DNA of 64,000 nucleotides from Cymbidium sinense (GCA_021442155.1 CM038214.1:142328040-142392039), one strand, 5' to 3'. Positions 36,691 to 48,900 are shown, counted from the first letter of the stretch. Notes: generated by a model from the letters alone, not told the origin. Numbers and translations: made by a program.

Positions 36691-36985
36691 GTGTCTTACT
36701 AGGGAAGTCATACTGTCTACAAGACTCCCAAGTTTAGGATGGGAAGATTGAATCCACACTCCAAAATTGATCCCTTAGGCTCCATAGGGTTGCCCTTGGA
36801 GATAGATGATTGGATGGCCGAAGCCAAGTTTCACAATCTTGACTCGGATATAATTTTCAATGCTTTGCTTGGGAGACCATGGATACATGAGAATAACATA
36901 GTTCCATCCTCTGCACATTAGTGTATTAAGTTTGTGAGAGGCCAGATCGTCTACTATGTTAAAGGAGATCTCAAGCCATTTACAG
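36691..36985 (+). pseudogene. Ty3/gypsy protease C-terminal part (B)
   Basis: An open frame at 36739-36921 reads GSIGLPLEIDDWMAEAKFHN, LDSDIIFNALLGRPWIHENN and IVPSSAH. This is the classic end of plant gypsy aspartic proteases (FHV.D....YN.LLGRPWIH.N..VPST.HQ). A stop follows SAH, where the family continues with HQCIKF; IKFVRGQIVYYVKGDLKPF can be read just after it (about 36928-36985). The catalytic half lies 7.3 kb upstream, across the insertion. Confidence 0.88.
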
Positions 36986-37059
36986 TTCATGAGGTCGCAT
37001 ATATGAGGATACACTACCACCTCAAAATCAACAAGCTATTCTCGTGAACTTGGCCAAAA

Positions 37060-37990
37060 TTTAAAAATAAAAAATAAAAAAGAAAAAGAAAAAGAAAAAG
37101 AAAAATAAATAGAAATAGAAAAAAAAAATAAAATAAAAAATTAAAAAGAAAATAAAAGGGAGGGAAAATAGACTTGGAGGAGGAAATGGAGAATGACATT
37201 AGATTCCACCCACAGTTCGTTACTCCATTCAAACATATGGGTAGGATGACATGACCTTCACAAGGAAGCAAAATCTAGTTAGGAGTCCAAGGGTGGAAAA
37301 CCTCCTTCTTGGCCAAGATATGTCCCTAGGAGTACACCTACTATCCACATAGACTTAGATTCTAGTTCATAAGATAAGTCTTATATGGTTAGCACACCAG
37401 CCAGCACTTCTCAACAATAGATTTTCTTGGAGGTGAGATTTGAGCCAACTAATAATGAAATTAGGCTCCAAAGCAAATCATAAGTGGATTCATTTCTATA
37501 TACGAAATTATTAGGCATCAGTTGGGAACCTTAGCTATAACCACACTTGTCGCTCAAAAAGCTGAGGGTTTGGTAGTTAAGGAAGCACCTAAGTCATCCA
37601 CAGGTGTGAAGACTTAGAGGTTCTTTCTAGGAGCATCATCCTCAAGTCAAGAGGTTGATGTAGAACTTGAGGATGATTCATATAAAGATTTAATAAAATT
37701 ACCTTTTTATTGTTACTTTCCTTGTGTTCCTAGTTTAGCGAGAAAGGGTTAATCCCACATACATTGTCAAAGCATAGGTCAGATGACTTCAAAAGAATAT
37801 AGAAGAATAAATGCTAAAGCTCTTAATTAAGACTAAGACTAGGATTCAATATAGTGGGTCCAATCAAAGATGCACCACTAGAGTTCAAAGAAGAGATCAA
37901 GTCAACCATCTATGAGCTCAAAGAAATCAACTTAGGAACTAAAGAAGATCCATGCCCCATACATTTTGTTGAATGAAATTGAAACTAATG
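37060..37990 (+). pseudogene. Lysine-rich protease-RT linker (B)
   Basis: A purine tract at 37061-37165 (AAAAAG/AAAAAT units) would encode poly-lysine on the + strand. It is followed by linker DNA that also occurs in island C. Between 37865 and 37885 about 125 bp present in C (52920-53055) are missing. The linker ends in KEEIKSTI-like and ELKEINLG-like patches, a usual prelude to plant gypsy RT. Open minus-strand pieces here (37014-37271, Phe/Leu-rich) are the complement of the purine tract. Confidence 0.65.
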
Positions 37991-38960
37991 ACTTAGTTAG
38001 GCTATTAACTGAGTTTAAGGACTACTTTTCATGGAGTTATGAAGAGATTCCTAGATTGGATTTTTGATGTAGCAGTCGATAAATGAATAATAGAGGCTAC
38101 TGCTAACCCTATCAAGCAAGCTCCTAGATGCATGCGATTAAACATGGAACAACAGGTCATTTCTGAAGTTAAGAAACTGATCGATGCTCGCTTCATCAAG
38201 GAAGAAAAATACCCTACTTAATTATTCAGTGTCATCCCAATTAATAAAAAGAATGGTCAAATTCACATATACATCGATATTAGGGATTTAAATAAGGCAT
38301 GTCCAAAAGACGAATTTCCTCTACTAATCTTAGAGCTGATGGTGGACATTGTCTCATCTCATGCAGTCTTCTCTTTCATGGATGGTTTATCTAGATATAT
38401 CCAATTAAAAATGACCTGAAGATGAAAGAAATACTATTTTTAAAACCCTGATCAGAATCTATTGCTATAAGGTCATGCCTTTTAGCCTTAAAAAATGTCG
38501 ATGCTACATACATGCGATCTATGACTTGAATCTTCATTGAACTCATTCATCATCAAGTCGAGTGCTATGTCAATGATCTTGTGGTCAAAAGTAGAGAAAA
38601 GGAAGACCATCTCTTTAACTTGAGAGTAATTTTTAAATAGTTAATATAATTTAACCTTAAAATAAACCCCCTGAAGTGTGTATTCAAAGTAGCTTTAGGG
38701 AAATTCATTGGGTTTGTTGTCTGACACCATGGAAATGAAATTGATCTAGAGATGATCAAGGCGATATTAGAAATGCCACACCCTAAATGTTTAACTCAAC
38801 TCAGATAATTCCAACGATAATTGGTCTATCTAAGGAGCTTTATATCCAACCTATTGGGAAGATGTCAGCCATTCTAAGCACTTGTCAAAAAGGATGCCAA
38901 GTTCAAGTAGGATGAAAAGTGTGAGCATGCTTTCGAAGACATCAAGCATTACGATGATCG
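37991..38960 (+). pseudogene. Ty3/gypsy reverse transcriptase (B)
   Basis: The RT reads through several frameshifts: TEFKDYFSWSYEEIPRLD at the start, then CPKDEF (about 38305), FSFMDGLSRY-like (about 38375), YKVMPFSLK (about 38465), YVNDLVVKSREKEDHL (about 38560-38610), LKINPLKCVFKVALGKFIGF (about 38650-38715) and FISNLLGRCQPF (about 38845). The active-site box YVDD reads YVND, so one catalytic Asp is lost. Stops and shifts occur every 50-100 codons. An intact enzyme copies element RNA into DNA. Island A lacks this domain entirely. Confidence 0.9.
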
Positions 38961-39390
38961 CCAATTTCAACTCTCTGGCAAACTTTACACTCCTATGTTA
39001 AATAACTCCTTTGGTGCTTTGCTAGCCCAAGCCAATGACAAAGGGAAGGAAAATGCACTCTACTACCTTGGCATTTGCTAATCCCCTTGGTGTTTATCCA
39101 CCCATTGAGAAGCTTTGCCTAGCATTACTCTTTGCATCTTAAAAAATATAGCACTATATGCTTCCTCATAAGGTGAACCTAATCTCTAGGATCAAACCAT
39201 TAGAGTATGTCATGATATGGCTGATGCTATCTAGAAGGTTGGCATGATGGTCCATGATCCTCTCACAGTTTAACATTATCTTCATACCCCTCTGTATAGT
39301 GAAAGGACATAAGCTAGATTCTTACCCACTTCACGACTCTCCATAGTATGATCTCCTTCATGGAAAAATAATGAACTTAGGGGATGCTAG
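38961..39390 (+). pseudogene. Ty3/gypsy RNase H, first domain (B)
   Basis: Directly follows RT. Patches of the classical Ty3 RNase H are visible: LNNSFGALLAQANDKGKENA then LYYL (about 38997-39065), where the family has LDNSFG..L.Q.D..GKE.AIYYLS. Decayed stretches correspond to Y...E...LAL and to the PL.YI connection region. Stops are frequent. With a second RNase H behind it, this gives the two-RNase-H order of the Tat lineage. Confidence 0.7.
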
Positions 39391-40040
39391 CATTCACCAT
39401 TGGAAGATGTACTTTGATGGTGTAGCTTCCTCTCAAAGAGGATAAGAACCATAATCTATAATTCCAAGAAAGGCAGGGGTAAGAATAGGTCTCTTAACTC
39501 TAGACTGCGATGTGATGAGATTCTCATATCATCTGTCCAATCCTTACACCAACAACGAAGTTAAATATGAGGCTCTAATTGTTGGTCTAGAATTAGATGT
39601 TACTCTAAGCATCCAGAACATCAACATCTTCAAGGATTCTTAGCTAGATATCAACTAAATCATTGGGTCCTATAAGGTTATAAAAAGCTCTATCTACAAG
39701 TACACCATAGAATTATTGGCCCAAATCCTAGAGGTTACCATTTATAAGATTCATCAAGGAGAAAATGTTGTAGCATATGCTTTAGCCAAGCTTGCGAAGG
39801 AGTTGGCATGTCTAGAGGATGAGTCCATTTCAATAAAGGTCCAAAATAGAAAAATCTTATCCCTTAATGATATTGAACTCATCAAAAAGTACTCTCTTGA
39901 AGGGGAGGTTACCATTGCCAAGAAGGATGAGGGGTTTGATTGGAGGAAACCTTTCATGGATTACCTAAATAAATGAAAACTACCTCAAGAGAAGTCCCAA
40001 GCCTATCAAATGAAGCAGAGAGCACTTTCCTACTCTCATG
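39391..40040 (+). pseudogene. Second (archaeal-type) RNase H domain (B)
   Basis: Starts with WKMYFDGVASSQRG (about 39402), containing the first catalytic Asp. After a frameshift come TNNEVKYEALIVGLEL with the catalytic Glu (about 39550-39597) and IFKDS with the next Asp (about 39630). The open stretch 39716-39976 holds VVAYALAKLAKELACLEDES. The last catalytic Asp, ADALAKLA in the family, is Tyr, exactly as in island A. The domain continues to WRKPFMDYLNK, then breaks at about 40043, where it is joined to the integrase tail. Confidence 0.88.
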
Positions 40041-40165
40041 TGGATGTGAGTTTGAACCCACTTGGGACAACCCTTTTTCCATAGAGAAAGCCTACTAAGG
40101 AGGATCTTATCAGCTTATTAATCATAAGGGAGAGCGTCTAATGCTTCCAATCAATGGGCTCTACT
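40041..40165 (+). pseudogene. Integrase C-terminal remnant (B)
   Basis: Matches 7928-8060 of island A (family pattern PTWEGTF, LINH, LMLPINGLYLKKYY, the last at about 40140-40180). It is joined directly to the RNase H end (GTGGATG at 40040-40046), so the H2C2 domain and catalytic core, about 1 kb in A, are missing. The short repeat GATG at both break sites could have mediated the loss. Confidence 0.75.
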
Positions 40166-42896
40166 TAAAGAAATATTATAAATCATGTTTAAAAATGATT
40201 ATCATCAATTTAAATTCTATTTTGAATACAATCTCTTCCATGTTGAAAGTATTGTTGTTAATGCCATGATGTGTTTAGGGTAGGTGTGTAGAACTGCGTC
40301 GACACAACACAAACATAAACTACATAAACATATATCATTTATCTCGCTACTCAGTTGAGATACACCCAGTGGCACTCACTCACCACTCTAGGTTGGCACG
40401 TCCCCACTAGTGTGTCCTTAGGGTCTTCTTGCTTTGGAGGATGTAAGTACTATTTCTTTTTCCTTGTCACTGCACACATCGATGAGCGCCTTGTGTTTGT
40501 AGGCCTTCTTGTTGGACGGTAAGCTACCTCATGTTGTCTTCGTTTAAGAGGATGTGTGTCTTCTATGCTAAGTTAGGTTCAATTTGTTGTGCTAACCACA
40601 GGTCACCCAGCCGTTGTTCCCTACTTTAGAAGATGTAAGTCTACTATGCCTTCTTTCTAGCATAGCCGTTGCACACCAAAAGGCAATCTCTTAGGTTGGC
40701 TAGCTCTACCTCATGGCTAGTAGACTATCCCTTTTGATTTCTAAATTTGAGATAGGATAACTCTGATATAGCACTTTCTTAGTGGGTCCATTACACACTG
40801 AGATGATCCAATAATTAAATCTATCAAAATTGATCGAGCTCACAGCCCTAGCAGATTTGCCCTGAATTTGAAGTCAAACTAAACCAAACAAACTATATCA
40901 AATCACCTGAAATTAAAATAAAATTAATCCTAACTACTTTTGAGTTGAATTAAGTCCCTAGCGACATTCACTCAGTAGTCGCCCTAGGTCAGGTTTGATT
41001 TGTTATGCATCTAATAGGTCACCCCAACAGTTGTTCCTCACTTTGGACGTAATGTACTTCCTAGCACAACCATTGCACCTAAAGGAAACCCCTTAGGTTG
41101 GCTAGCTCTACCCCATAGATAGTAGAATACCCCTTTAGATTTGTAAACCTGAGATAGGACAAGGCTGATATAACCCCTTCTTAGTAGATCCATCTCACAC
41201 TAACAAGGTCTATACATTAACTAAGATTAATTTAAACATAATCTAATTTTCCCCAGTGGAGTTAAATCACACCCTTCTCCCTAGTGTAGCCCCAAAGCAT
41301 ATATAAATAAGTAAAGAAAATAAATTTAATTCAAAACCAACCTCCCTAGTGGAGTCAAATTAAACTAACTCCCCCAGTAGAGTCTAAATCATGGAAATCC
41401 AACCAAACTCTTATCCCCAGTGGATACATCCCCGAAAAAATCTATGAAATCAAACTAAAATTTCAATCCCCAATAGATAACCCAAACCTACTTTCCTAGT
41501 GGAAGGTTCATATACCTGATCCCTAGTGAACTCAAGCCCATATCCCTAGCAGATGTGCCTCCACATAAATTAAAACAAAATAAATTGAAGTACATTCGAT
41601 CTTAATCCCCGATGGATTATAGATTCTTATCCCAAGAAAATCTTCTTTCCACAAATCATATAATCAAATCAACTTCAAACCTTATCTCTAGAAGATTTTC
41701 ATCTTCTATTCCCTCAACATAGACCCCTCACATGTCATGTCATATGCATGTATAGGATCTCCCTCCATGGCTTTGACATGGAATTCTCATCAAATCTTAT
41801 TTCTTCTCTTTTGCACGTTTAATACTTCAAACAAAAGCCAATTTATTCATTCAAATTACATCATCCTAACATTATAATCAGCATTTTATGATTTGTGATG
41901 CAAGAAACTCAAACTATACTATCATGCTAAACATATAATAGTGTGAATTAACACATTATATTATTCTATAATATATGATGTTATATTATAATTTACTGTA
42001 ATATAATATATTGTGTAACATCACACCTCATTAGAATCACTTAAAAAGAACAAATAACAAAAGTTTCTCAAAATATGAATAATGTTCATTTTGATTATAA
42101 ATGCTACAAAATAGCTTAATTTTGGTGTTGCTTCTTGGTGTGTGCCATGAATTTTGCCAAATTCTTCCATCTCAACCTTCAAATTAACATTTTTGTGAGT
42201 TTTGACCCAATGTGTTATAACAAAAGTAAAACATACTAAAATGTACAATAACATTTAGTAACACACCCCCACATTCATATATTTATGAAGTGATATTGTT
42301 ATGTTCATTGTATTTTAATATGTTTTTGTATAATATATTATCTTACATTACACCTTAAAATGAATCACCTTAAGAAAAAAATTTATCAAATTTGGTTGAA
42401 AAATGAACATTTATTTTGGATGCAAAATTTCATTCTTTTGATTAAATGATACACCATAGCACACCCCCAATGATATTCCCTAAAGCTTAACTTAAATTTG
42501 GCCAAATCCCATCATCGTAGAATATAAATCAGTATCTTTATGAATTATACCAATACAAACTCTACTAGATCATACTATAATAAACTAAAATATGCTAAAC
42601 AATAATTAGTAATACACAATAGTATGCTATAATGCATGATGCTACACTATGTTATGCATCCTATATTATAATACATTATAACATATTGTATTATATTATA
42701 TTGCATATCACATCACAAGGGATTAAGATAAAAAATCATAAAATTAGTCTAAATAATAAAAAACTATATATTTTAGTCATATCACATATTTTAAATTAAA
42801 ACCATATATTATGATGCCATGCTCTACCTATTATGAATTTGGCCAAATTCCACCATTTTAAAGTCTAAATCAACATTTTTATAAATAATGTTAGTG
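40166..42896 (+). mobile_element. 3' non-coding region of the gypsy element (B), LTR candidate
   Basis: Colinear with 8061-10192 in island A, with a section (about 41230-41720) rich in the phrase CCCCAGTGGA/CCCTAGTGGA that A lacks or has lost. Repeated blocks around GGTTGGCTAGCTCTACC lie at about 40600-40725 and 41018-41125. AT-rich words (TATATTATA-like) fill 41920-42010 and 42640-42720. It ends at AATGTTAGTGT (42886-42896), next to TTTAGGG repeats. Minus-strand open frames such as 42021-42254 show no family features. Confidence 0.5.
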
Positions 42897-45800
42897 TTTA
42901 GGGTTTAGGGTTTAGGGTTTGGGGTTTATGTTTTAGGGATGTAGGATTTAGAGTTTAGAGTTTAGGGTTTAGGGTTTAGGGTTTAGGGTTTTAGGGTTTA
43001 GATTTTATGGTTTAGGGTTTAGTATTTAGGGTTTAGGGTTTATTATTTAGGGTTTAGGGTTTAAGGTTTAGGGTTTTAGGGTATAGGGTTGTAGGATTAA
43101 TGTTTGGGGTTTAGTGTTTAGTTTAGGTTTAGGTTTAGGATTTAGTTTATAGGGTTTGATTTAGGGTTTAGGTTTAGGTTTAGGTTTTCTTTTAAAATTA
43201 AGTAAACCCGTAGGTTTAAGTTTATTTAGTTTATTGTTTGTTTATTTAAGTTCATTTGAGTTTATTTTATTTTTATATTTTTAATTAGGTTTATTTTTTA
43301 TTTTTATTTAGTTTAGTTTATTTATTTTAGGTTTATTTAATTTAGTTTAGATTTTTTATTTTAGTTTATTTTTTAGGTTTAGGTTTATTTTTTAGTTGAG
43401 TTTTATTTTTATTTTATTTTTTAGGTTTAGGTTTTTTTGTTTAGGTTTAGGTTTAAGATTTCATTTTTTTTGTTTAGGTTTTAGGTTTATTTTAGGTTTA
43501 TTTTTTAGGTTTTATTTTTTAGTTTAGGTTAAGGTATATTTTTAGCTTATTTTATTTTATTTAGTTTAGGTTTAGGTTTAAATTTAATTTATTTTAGTTT
43601 TAGGTTTATGTTTTATTTATTTTAGTTTAGTTTATTTTAGTTTTGGTTTAGGTTTATTTTATTTTGTTTATTTTTTTATTTATTTTAGGTATAGTTTTTT
43701 TTAGTTTAGGGATTAGGTTTTATTTTTTTATTTATTTTTGGTTTATTTTTAAGTTTATTTTAGGTTTAAGTTTTATTTTATTTTTTAGGTTTATTTTATT
43801 TTAGTTTTATTTTATTTAGGTTTTATTCTAAGGTTTATTTTATTATTTTGGATTAGTTTAGGTTTTTATTTATTTTATTAAATTTTATTTTCATTTTTTA
43901 TTTTATTTCATTTTTAGGTTTAGGTTTTAGTTTAGGTTTCTATTTTAGTTTATTTTTTTATTTAGGTTTAGGTTGTTTTAAATATTTTATTTTTAGGTTT
44001 TATTTATATTTAGGTTTTTTGGGTTTAGGGTTTAGGGTTTAGGGTTTCAAGTTTATGGTTTAGGGTTTAGGGTTTTGTGGTTTAGGGTTTAAGGTTTAGG
44101 GTTAGGGTTTAGGGTTTATGGTTTAGGGTTTAATATTTAGGCTTTACTATTTAGGGTTTTTAGGGTTTAGGGTTAGGGTTTAGTTTAGAGTTTAGGGTTT
44201 AGGGTTATTTATAGTTTAGGGTTTAGGTTAGGGTTTAGGTTTGGGTTTTGGGTTTAAGTTTAGTTTAGGTTTAGTTTAGTGTTTAGTTTAGTTTTTTAGG
44301 TTAAGGTTTAAGGTTATAGATTTAGGGTTAGGTTTAAGGTTTAGGTTTTGTGGGTTTAGGTTTGGTTTACTGTATGGTTTAAAATTAATTAAATTAGGTT
44401 TAGGTTTTGTTTAGTTTATTTTTTATTTATTTTTATTTATTTTATTTTTTCTTTTATGTAGGTTTAGTTTTATTTTATTTAGTTTGGTTTATTTATTTTA
44501 GGTTTTTTTATTTTAGTTTATTTAGTTTAGTTTAGTTTATTTTTTATTTTTTAAGTTTAGGTTTATTTTTTATTTTAGGTTTAGGTTTAGGTTTTATTTT
44601 AGTTTAGGTTTAGGTTTTAGGTTTTTATTTTAGGTTTATTTTTAGGTTTTATTTTTTGTTTAGGGCTTAGGTTTAGTTTATTTTACGTTTAGGTTTAAGT
44701 TTTATTTATTTTAGATTAGTTTATTTTAGTTTAAATTTAGGTTTATTATATTTTATTTTTTTTAGGTTTAGCTTTTTTTTTAGTTTAGGGTTTAGGTTTT
44801 TTTTTAATTTATTTTCAAGTTTATTTTTTTAAGTTTAAGTTTTTCTTGAATTTTTATTTTATTTTATTTTAGGTTTATATTTTTTTTTTCACATTTATTT
44901 TTATTTTATTTTAGTTTTTGATTTTTAGGTTTATTTTATTTTTTAGTTTAGTTTAGGTTATTATTTATTTTATTTTAGTTTTATTTTTATTTATTTTATT
45001 TTGGTTTTGGTTTAGGTTGGGGTTTATGTTTACGTTTAGGTTTAGGTTTTAGTTTAAGTTTTTATTTTATTTTATGTTATTTATGTTGAGGTTTTTATAA
45101 TTCTTTTATTTTTAGGTTTTATTTAGTTTAGGTTTAGGTTTTTAGGGTTTAGTGTTTAGGGTTTAGGGTTTAGGTTTTAGGATTTAGAGTTTATGGTTTA
45201 GGGTTTGGGGTTTAGGGTTTACGTCTTAGGGTTGTAGGTTTTAGGGTTTAAGGTAATGGGTTTAGGGTTTAGGGTTTAGGTTTTAGCATTTTAGGTTTAG
45301 GTTTTTTTTTATTTTATTTTTTAAATTAAGTAGCTTTTATATTTAGGTTTATTTATTTTAGTTTTATTTTTTATTTTTTTTTAGGTTTTAGTTTATTTTA
45401 ATTTTATATTTTAGGTTTAGGTATTATTTTTCATTTTAAGTTTAGCTTTAGGTTTTATTTTATTTTCTTTGCTTTAGGAGTTAGGATTTTATTTTAGGTT
45501 TATTTTAGGTATTTTTTTTAGTTTAGGTTTAGGTTTATTTTTTTATTTTATTTTATTTAGGGTTTAGGATTAGTTTACTTTAGGTTTAGGTTTAGGTTTT
45601 TTATTTTAGTTTAGTTTATTTTAGTTTTGGTTTAGGTTTATTTTATTTTTATTTTAAGTTTAGTTTTTTTTTAGTTTAGGGTTTAGGTTTTATTTTTTAT
45701 TTATTTTTAGGTTTATTTTTGAGGTTTAGGATTTTATTTAGCTTTTATTTTATTATATTTTAGGTTTATTTAGTTTCTATTTTAAGTTTAGTTTTAATTT

Positions 45801-46278
45801 TCTTTAGGTTTTTTAATTTTTAGTTTAGTTTAGGTATTTATTTATTTTATTTTAATTTAGTTTTTATTTTTTATTTTATTTTCTTTTTAGTTTTAGGTTT
45901 AGGTTTTAGTTTAGGCTTTTATTTTATTTTATTTTTTTGCTATATTTTGGTTTTGGTTTTATTTATTTATTTTATTTTTAGGTTTTATTTAGTTTAGGTT
46001 TAGATTTTTAGGTTTTTAGTGTTTAAGGTTTAGGATTTAGGGTTAAGGGTTTAGGGTTTCAGGTTTTAAGGTTTAGGGTTTAGGGTTTTAGGATTTTAGG
46101 GTTAAGGGTTTAGGGTTTTGGATATAGTGTTTAGGATTTTGGGTTAGGTTTTAATTTTTTAATTGTTTGTATTATTTTTTATTTTTAGGGTTTAGGGTTT
46201 ATGTTTTATGGTAGTGTTTAGGTTTTAGGTTTAGGGTTCAAGTTTTAGTTTAGGGTTTAGGGTTTTCGTTTTTTTTTT

Positions 46279-46758
46279 AATAGAGAACAAATTCGGATTC
46301 AACATTTCTTCTTTTCAATTTCATCAACCAAGTAACACACCAAGCTCTCTATGACATAAGCGAAGACATAATTAAAAAATGAGAATGCATAGAGAAAATC
46401 AAAATCCCTAGATAACTAGAACCATCTCTAGTGTAAAGAAATAGTTTCATAAGTAGTAGATCAGATTGACCATTCTTCAGTTTCCCTAATTCCCTTCAGA
46501 ACCATCTCGTCCTCTCGAGTAGCGGGATCCACAATCATATCCTTGATCTCCCCCTCTGCCACCACCATGGTTGTAACCTCTGTCTCTCCTTCCACCTCCA
46601 TAACCACCACTTCTCCGACCACCACCTCCATATCCACCACCTCTAGATCCCCCACCACCACTGTGATAACTGCTGCCTCCACCTTCACCTCCACCGCTAG
46701 ATCTAGACTAAGCCTGGTTGATAGTGATGTTCCTGTCATCCTGGTTTTTCCCATTCTA
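46279..46758 (-). pseudogene. GR-RBP 3' fragment, copy 9 (longest)
   Basis: The most complete copy: 93 codons from the edge (46755) to the natural stop (46477-46479) without a frameshift. It reads RNITINQA, stop, SRSSGGGEGGG, YHSGGGGSRGGGYGGGG, SGGYGGGRRDRGYNHGGG, ending RDGSEGN. Two in-frame TAG stops: one at QAQ (CAG to TAG) and one at the Trp before the end (TGG to TAG). The 3' UTR (about 200 bp) and a + strand T10 run complete the piece. It clearly identifies the family as plant glycine-rich RNA-binding protein. Confidence 0.9.
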
Positions 46759-48449
46759 AGATTTTAGGTTTAGTTTTAGGATTAATTTTTAATTTATTTA
46801 GTTACTTTAGGTTCAGGTTTAGGTTTTTGGGTTTTAGGTTTAGGGTTTAGGGTTTAGGGTTAGGGTTAGGTTAGTTTAGATTTAGTGTTTAGGATTTAGG
46901 TTTAAATTTAGTTTAGGTTTATACTTTTGTTTTAGTTTAGGTTTAAGGAGGTTTAGGGTTTAGGATTAGTTTAGGTTTAAGTTTAGCTTTATAGTTTAGG
47001 TTTAAGTTTAGTTTAATATTATATAGTTTAGTTTAGGGTTTAAGTTAGGTTTAGTTTAGGTTTAGTTTAAGGTTTAAGTTTAGGTTTAAGTTTAAGGTTT
47101 ATACTTTAAGTTTAAGTTTAAGGTTAGGTTTAGGTTTAGTGTTTAGGTTTATGATTTAGTTTAGGTTTAGTTTATTAGGTTAGTTTATTTATGTTTAGGT
47201 TTAGGTTTAGGGTTTAGTTTTAGGTTTAGGTTAAGTTTAGGGTTTAGGGTTTAGGATTAGTTTAGGTTTAAGGGTTTAGGCTTTATGGTTCAGTGTTTAG
47301 GGTTTAGAGTTTAAGGTTTAGTGTTTAGGGTTTTTTTAGGTTTAGGGTTTATGGTTTACGATTTAGGATTTAGGGTTTAGGGTTTTAGGATTTAGGGTTT
47401 AGGGTTTAAGATTTAGGGGTTTAGGGTTTAGGGCTTTAGGGTTTAGGGTTTAAGGTTGTAGGTTTAGGGTTCAGGGTTCTTTTTAGGGTTTAAGGTTTGT
47501 ATTTTGTTTTTGATTTTTTAATTTTTTTAAAATTAAGTTAAGTGGTTGGTTTAGGTTTATTTAATTTATTTTTTATTTATTTTAGTTTATTATATTTTTA
47601 TTTTTATTTAGCTTTATTTTTTATTTTAATTTAATTTAATTTATTTATTTAAGGTTTATTTATTTTAGTTTAGGTTTTATTTTAGTTTATTTTTTAGGTT
47701 TATGTTTATTATTTAGTTTAGTTTTATTTTTATTTTATTTTTTAGGTTTAGGTTTAACTTTTTATTTTATTTTTTAGGTTTAGTTTCTTGTTTTTATTAT
47801 AGGTTTATTTTTAGGTTTTATTTCTTAGTTTAGCTTTCAATTTATTTTTAGTTTATTTTATTTTATTGAGCTTAGGTTTAGGAGTAGGTTTAGTTTATTT
47901 TAGGTTTAGGTTTAGGTTTTATTTATTTTAGTTTAGTTTATTTTAGGTTAGGTTTAGGTTTATTTTAGTTTCATTTTAGGTTTAGGATTTTTTTTTGTTT
48001 AGGGTTTAGGTTTATTTTATATTTATTTTTAGGTTTTATTTTTAGATTTATTATTTAGGTTTAGGTTCTTATTTATTTTTATTTTACTTTATTTTATTCT
48101 ATGTTTTGTTTTTATTTTATTTTGGTTTTTTTATTTTAGTTTAGGTTTTTATTTATTTTATTTTAGTTTAGTTTAGGTTTATTTATTTGTTTTATTTTTA
48201 GGTTTTATTTAGTTTAGGTTTAAATTTTTAGCTTTTTAAGGTTTAGGGTTTAATTTTAGGGTTAGTTTAGGGTTTAGAGTTTGGGTTTTATAGTTTAGGG
48301 TTTAGAGTTTTCCTTTTATTGGTTTAAGGTTTAGGGTTTGGGGTTTAAGTGTTTTGGGTTTAGGGTTTTTAAGGATTAGGGTTCAGGGTTTAGGTTTTAA
48401 GTTTAGGTTTCAAGTTTTTGTTTAGGGTTTTGTGTTTTTAGTTTTTTTT

Positions 48450-48900
48450 AACAGGGAACAGATTCATATTCAACATTTCTACTTTTCGATTTCATCAACT
48501 AAGTAACACACCAGGTATTCTAAGACACAAGCAATGACATGGATAAAAAAAATACTTTAGATAACTAGAACCGTCTCTATTGTGAAGACACAGTTCCATA
48601 AGAAGTAGCTCGAATAAACCATTCTTTAGTTTGTCCAGTTCCCATCAGAACCTCCCTGGACTCTCGAGTTGCAGAATCCACCATCATATCCTCGATCTTT
48701 CCCTCCGCCACCACCATTGTAACCTCTGCTCCTCCCTCCATAAGCACCACTGTTCTGAGCACCACCTCCATATTCTCCAACACCTCCAAATCCCCCACCA
48801 CCAATGCGATAACCGCTAGCTCAGCCTTTGCCTCCACCGCCAGATTTAGACTGAGCCTTGTTAACGGTCATGTTCCTGCCATCAAGGTTTTGCCCATTCT
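48450..48900 (-). pseudogene. GR-RBP 3' fragment, copy 10
   Basis: 91 codons in one frame (48898 down to the stop at 48626-48628) with a single internal TGA. Begins NGQNLDGRNMTVNKAQSKSG, the textbook end of the GR-RBP RRM domain, and continues with a glycine-rich tail (RGYNGGGGGKDRGYDGG) ending GGSDGNWTN. The 5' edge, AG before AATGGG, follows CCCTAAA repeats directly. No promoter or start codon and no RNP1/RNP2 motifs. A + strand T8 run adjoins the 3' UTR end. Confidence 0.9.

Larger units (their letters stand above)
27276..42896 (+). mobile_element. Island B: dead Ty3/gypsy (Tat-like) element with nested insertion
   Basis: A 15.6-kb island. In order: gag (27276-28110), gag-protease linker and protease N-half (to about 29400), a 7.3-kb non-coding insertion (to about 36690), protease C-half, lysine-rich linker, reverse transcriptase, RNase H, second RNase H, a remnant of the integrase tail and 2.7 kb of 3' non-coding DNA. 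The order RT-RNase H-second RNase H-integrase is typical of the Tat lineage. It is truncated inside gag on the left, where TTTAGGG-like DNA begins directly, so there is no 5' LTR. On the right it stops at AATGTTAGTGT, followed at once by TTTAGGG repeats. Confidence 0.85.

Noticed and set aside
37014..37271. Phe/Leu-rich minus-strand open frame (also 52100-52438)
   Set aside because: Complement of the lysine-coding purine tract in the gypsy linker.
46461..46754. Valine-rich 97-residue open frame on the minus strand (similar ones at 11158-11454 and 48577-48837)
   Set aside because: Wrong frame of the glycine-rich GR-RBP exon; the GR-RBP frame gives clear family similarity.
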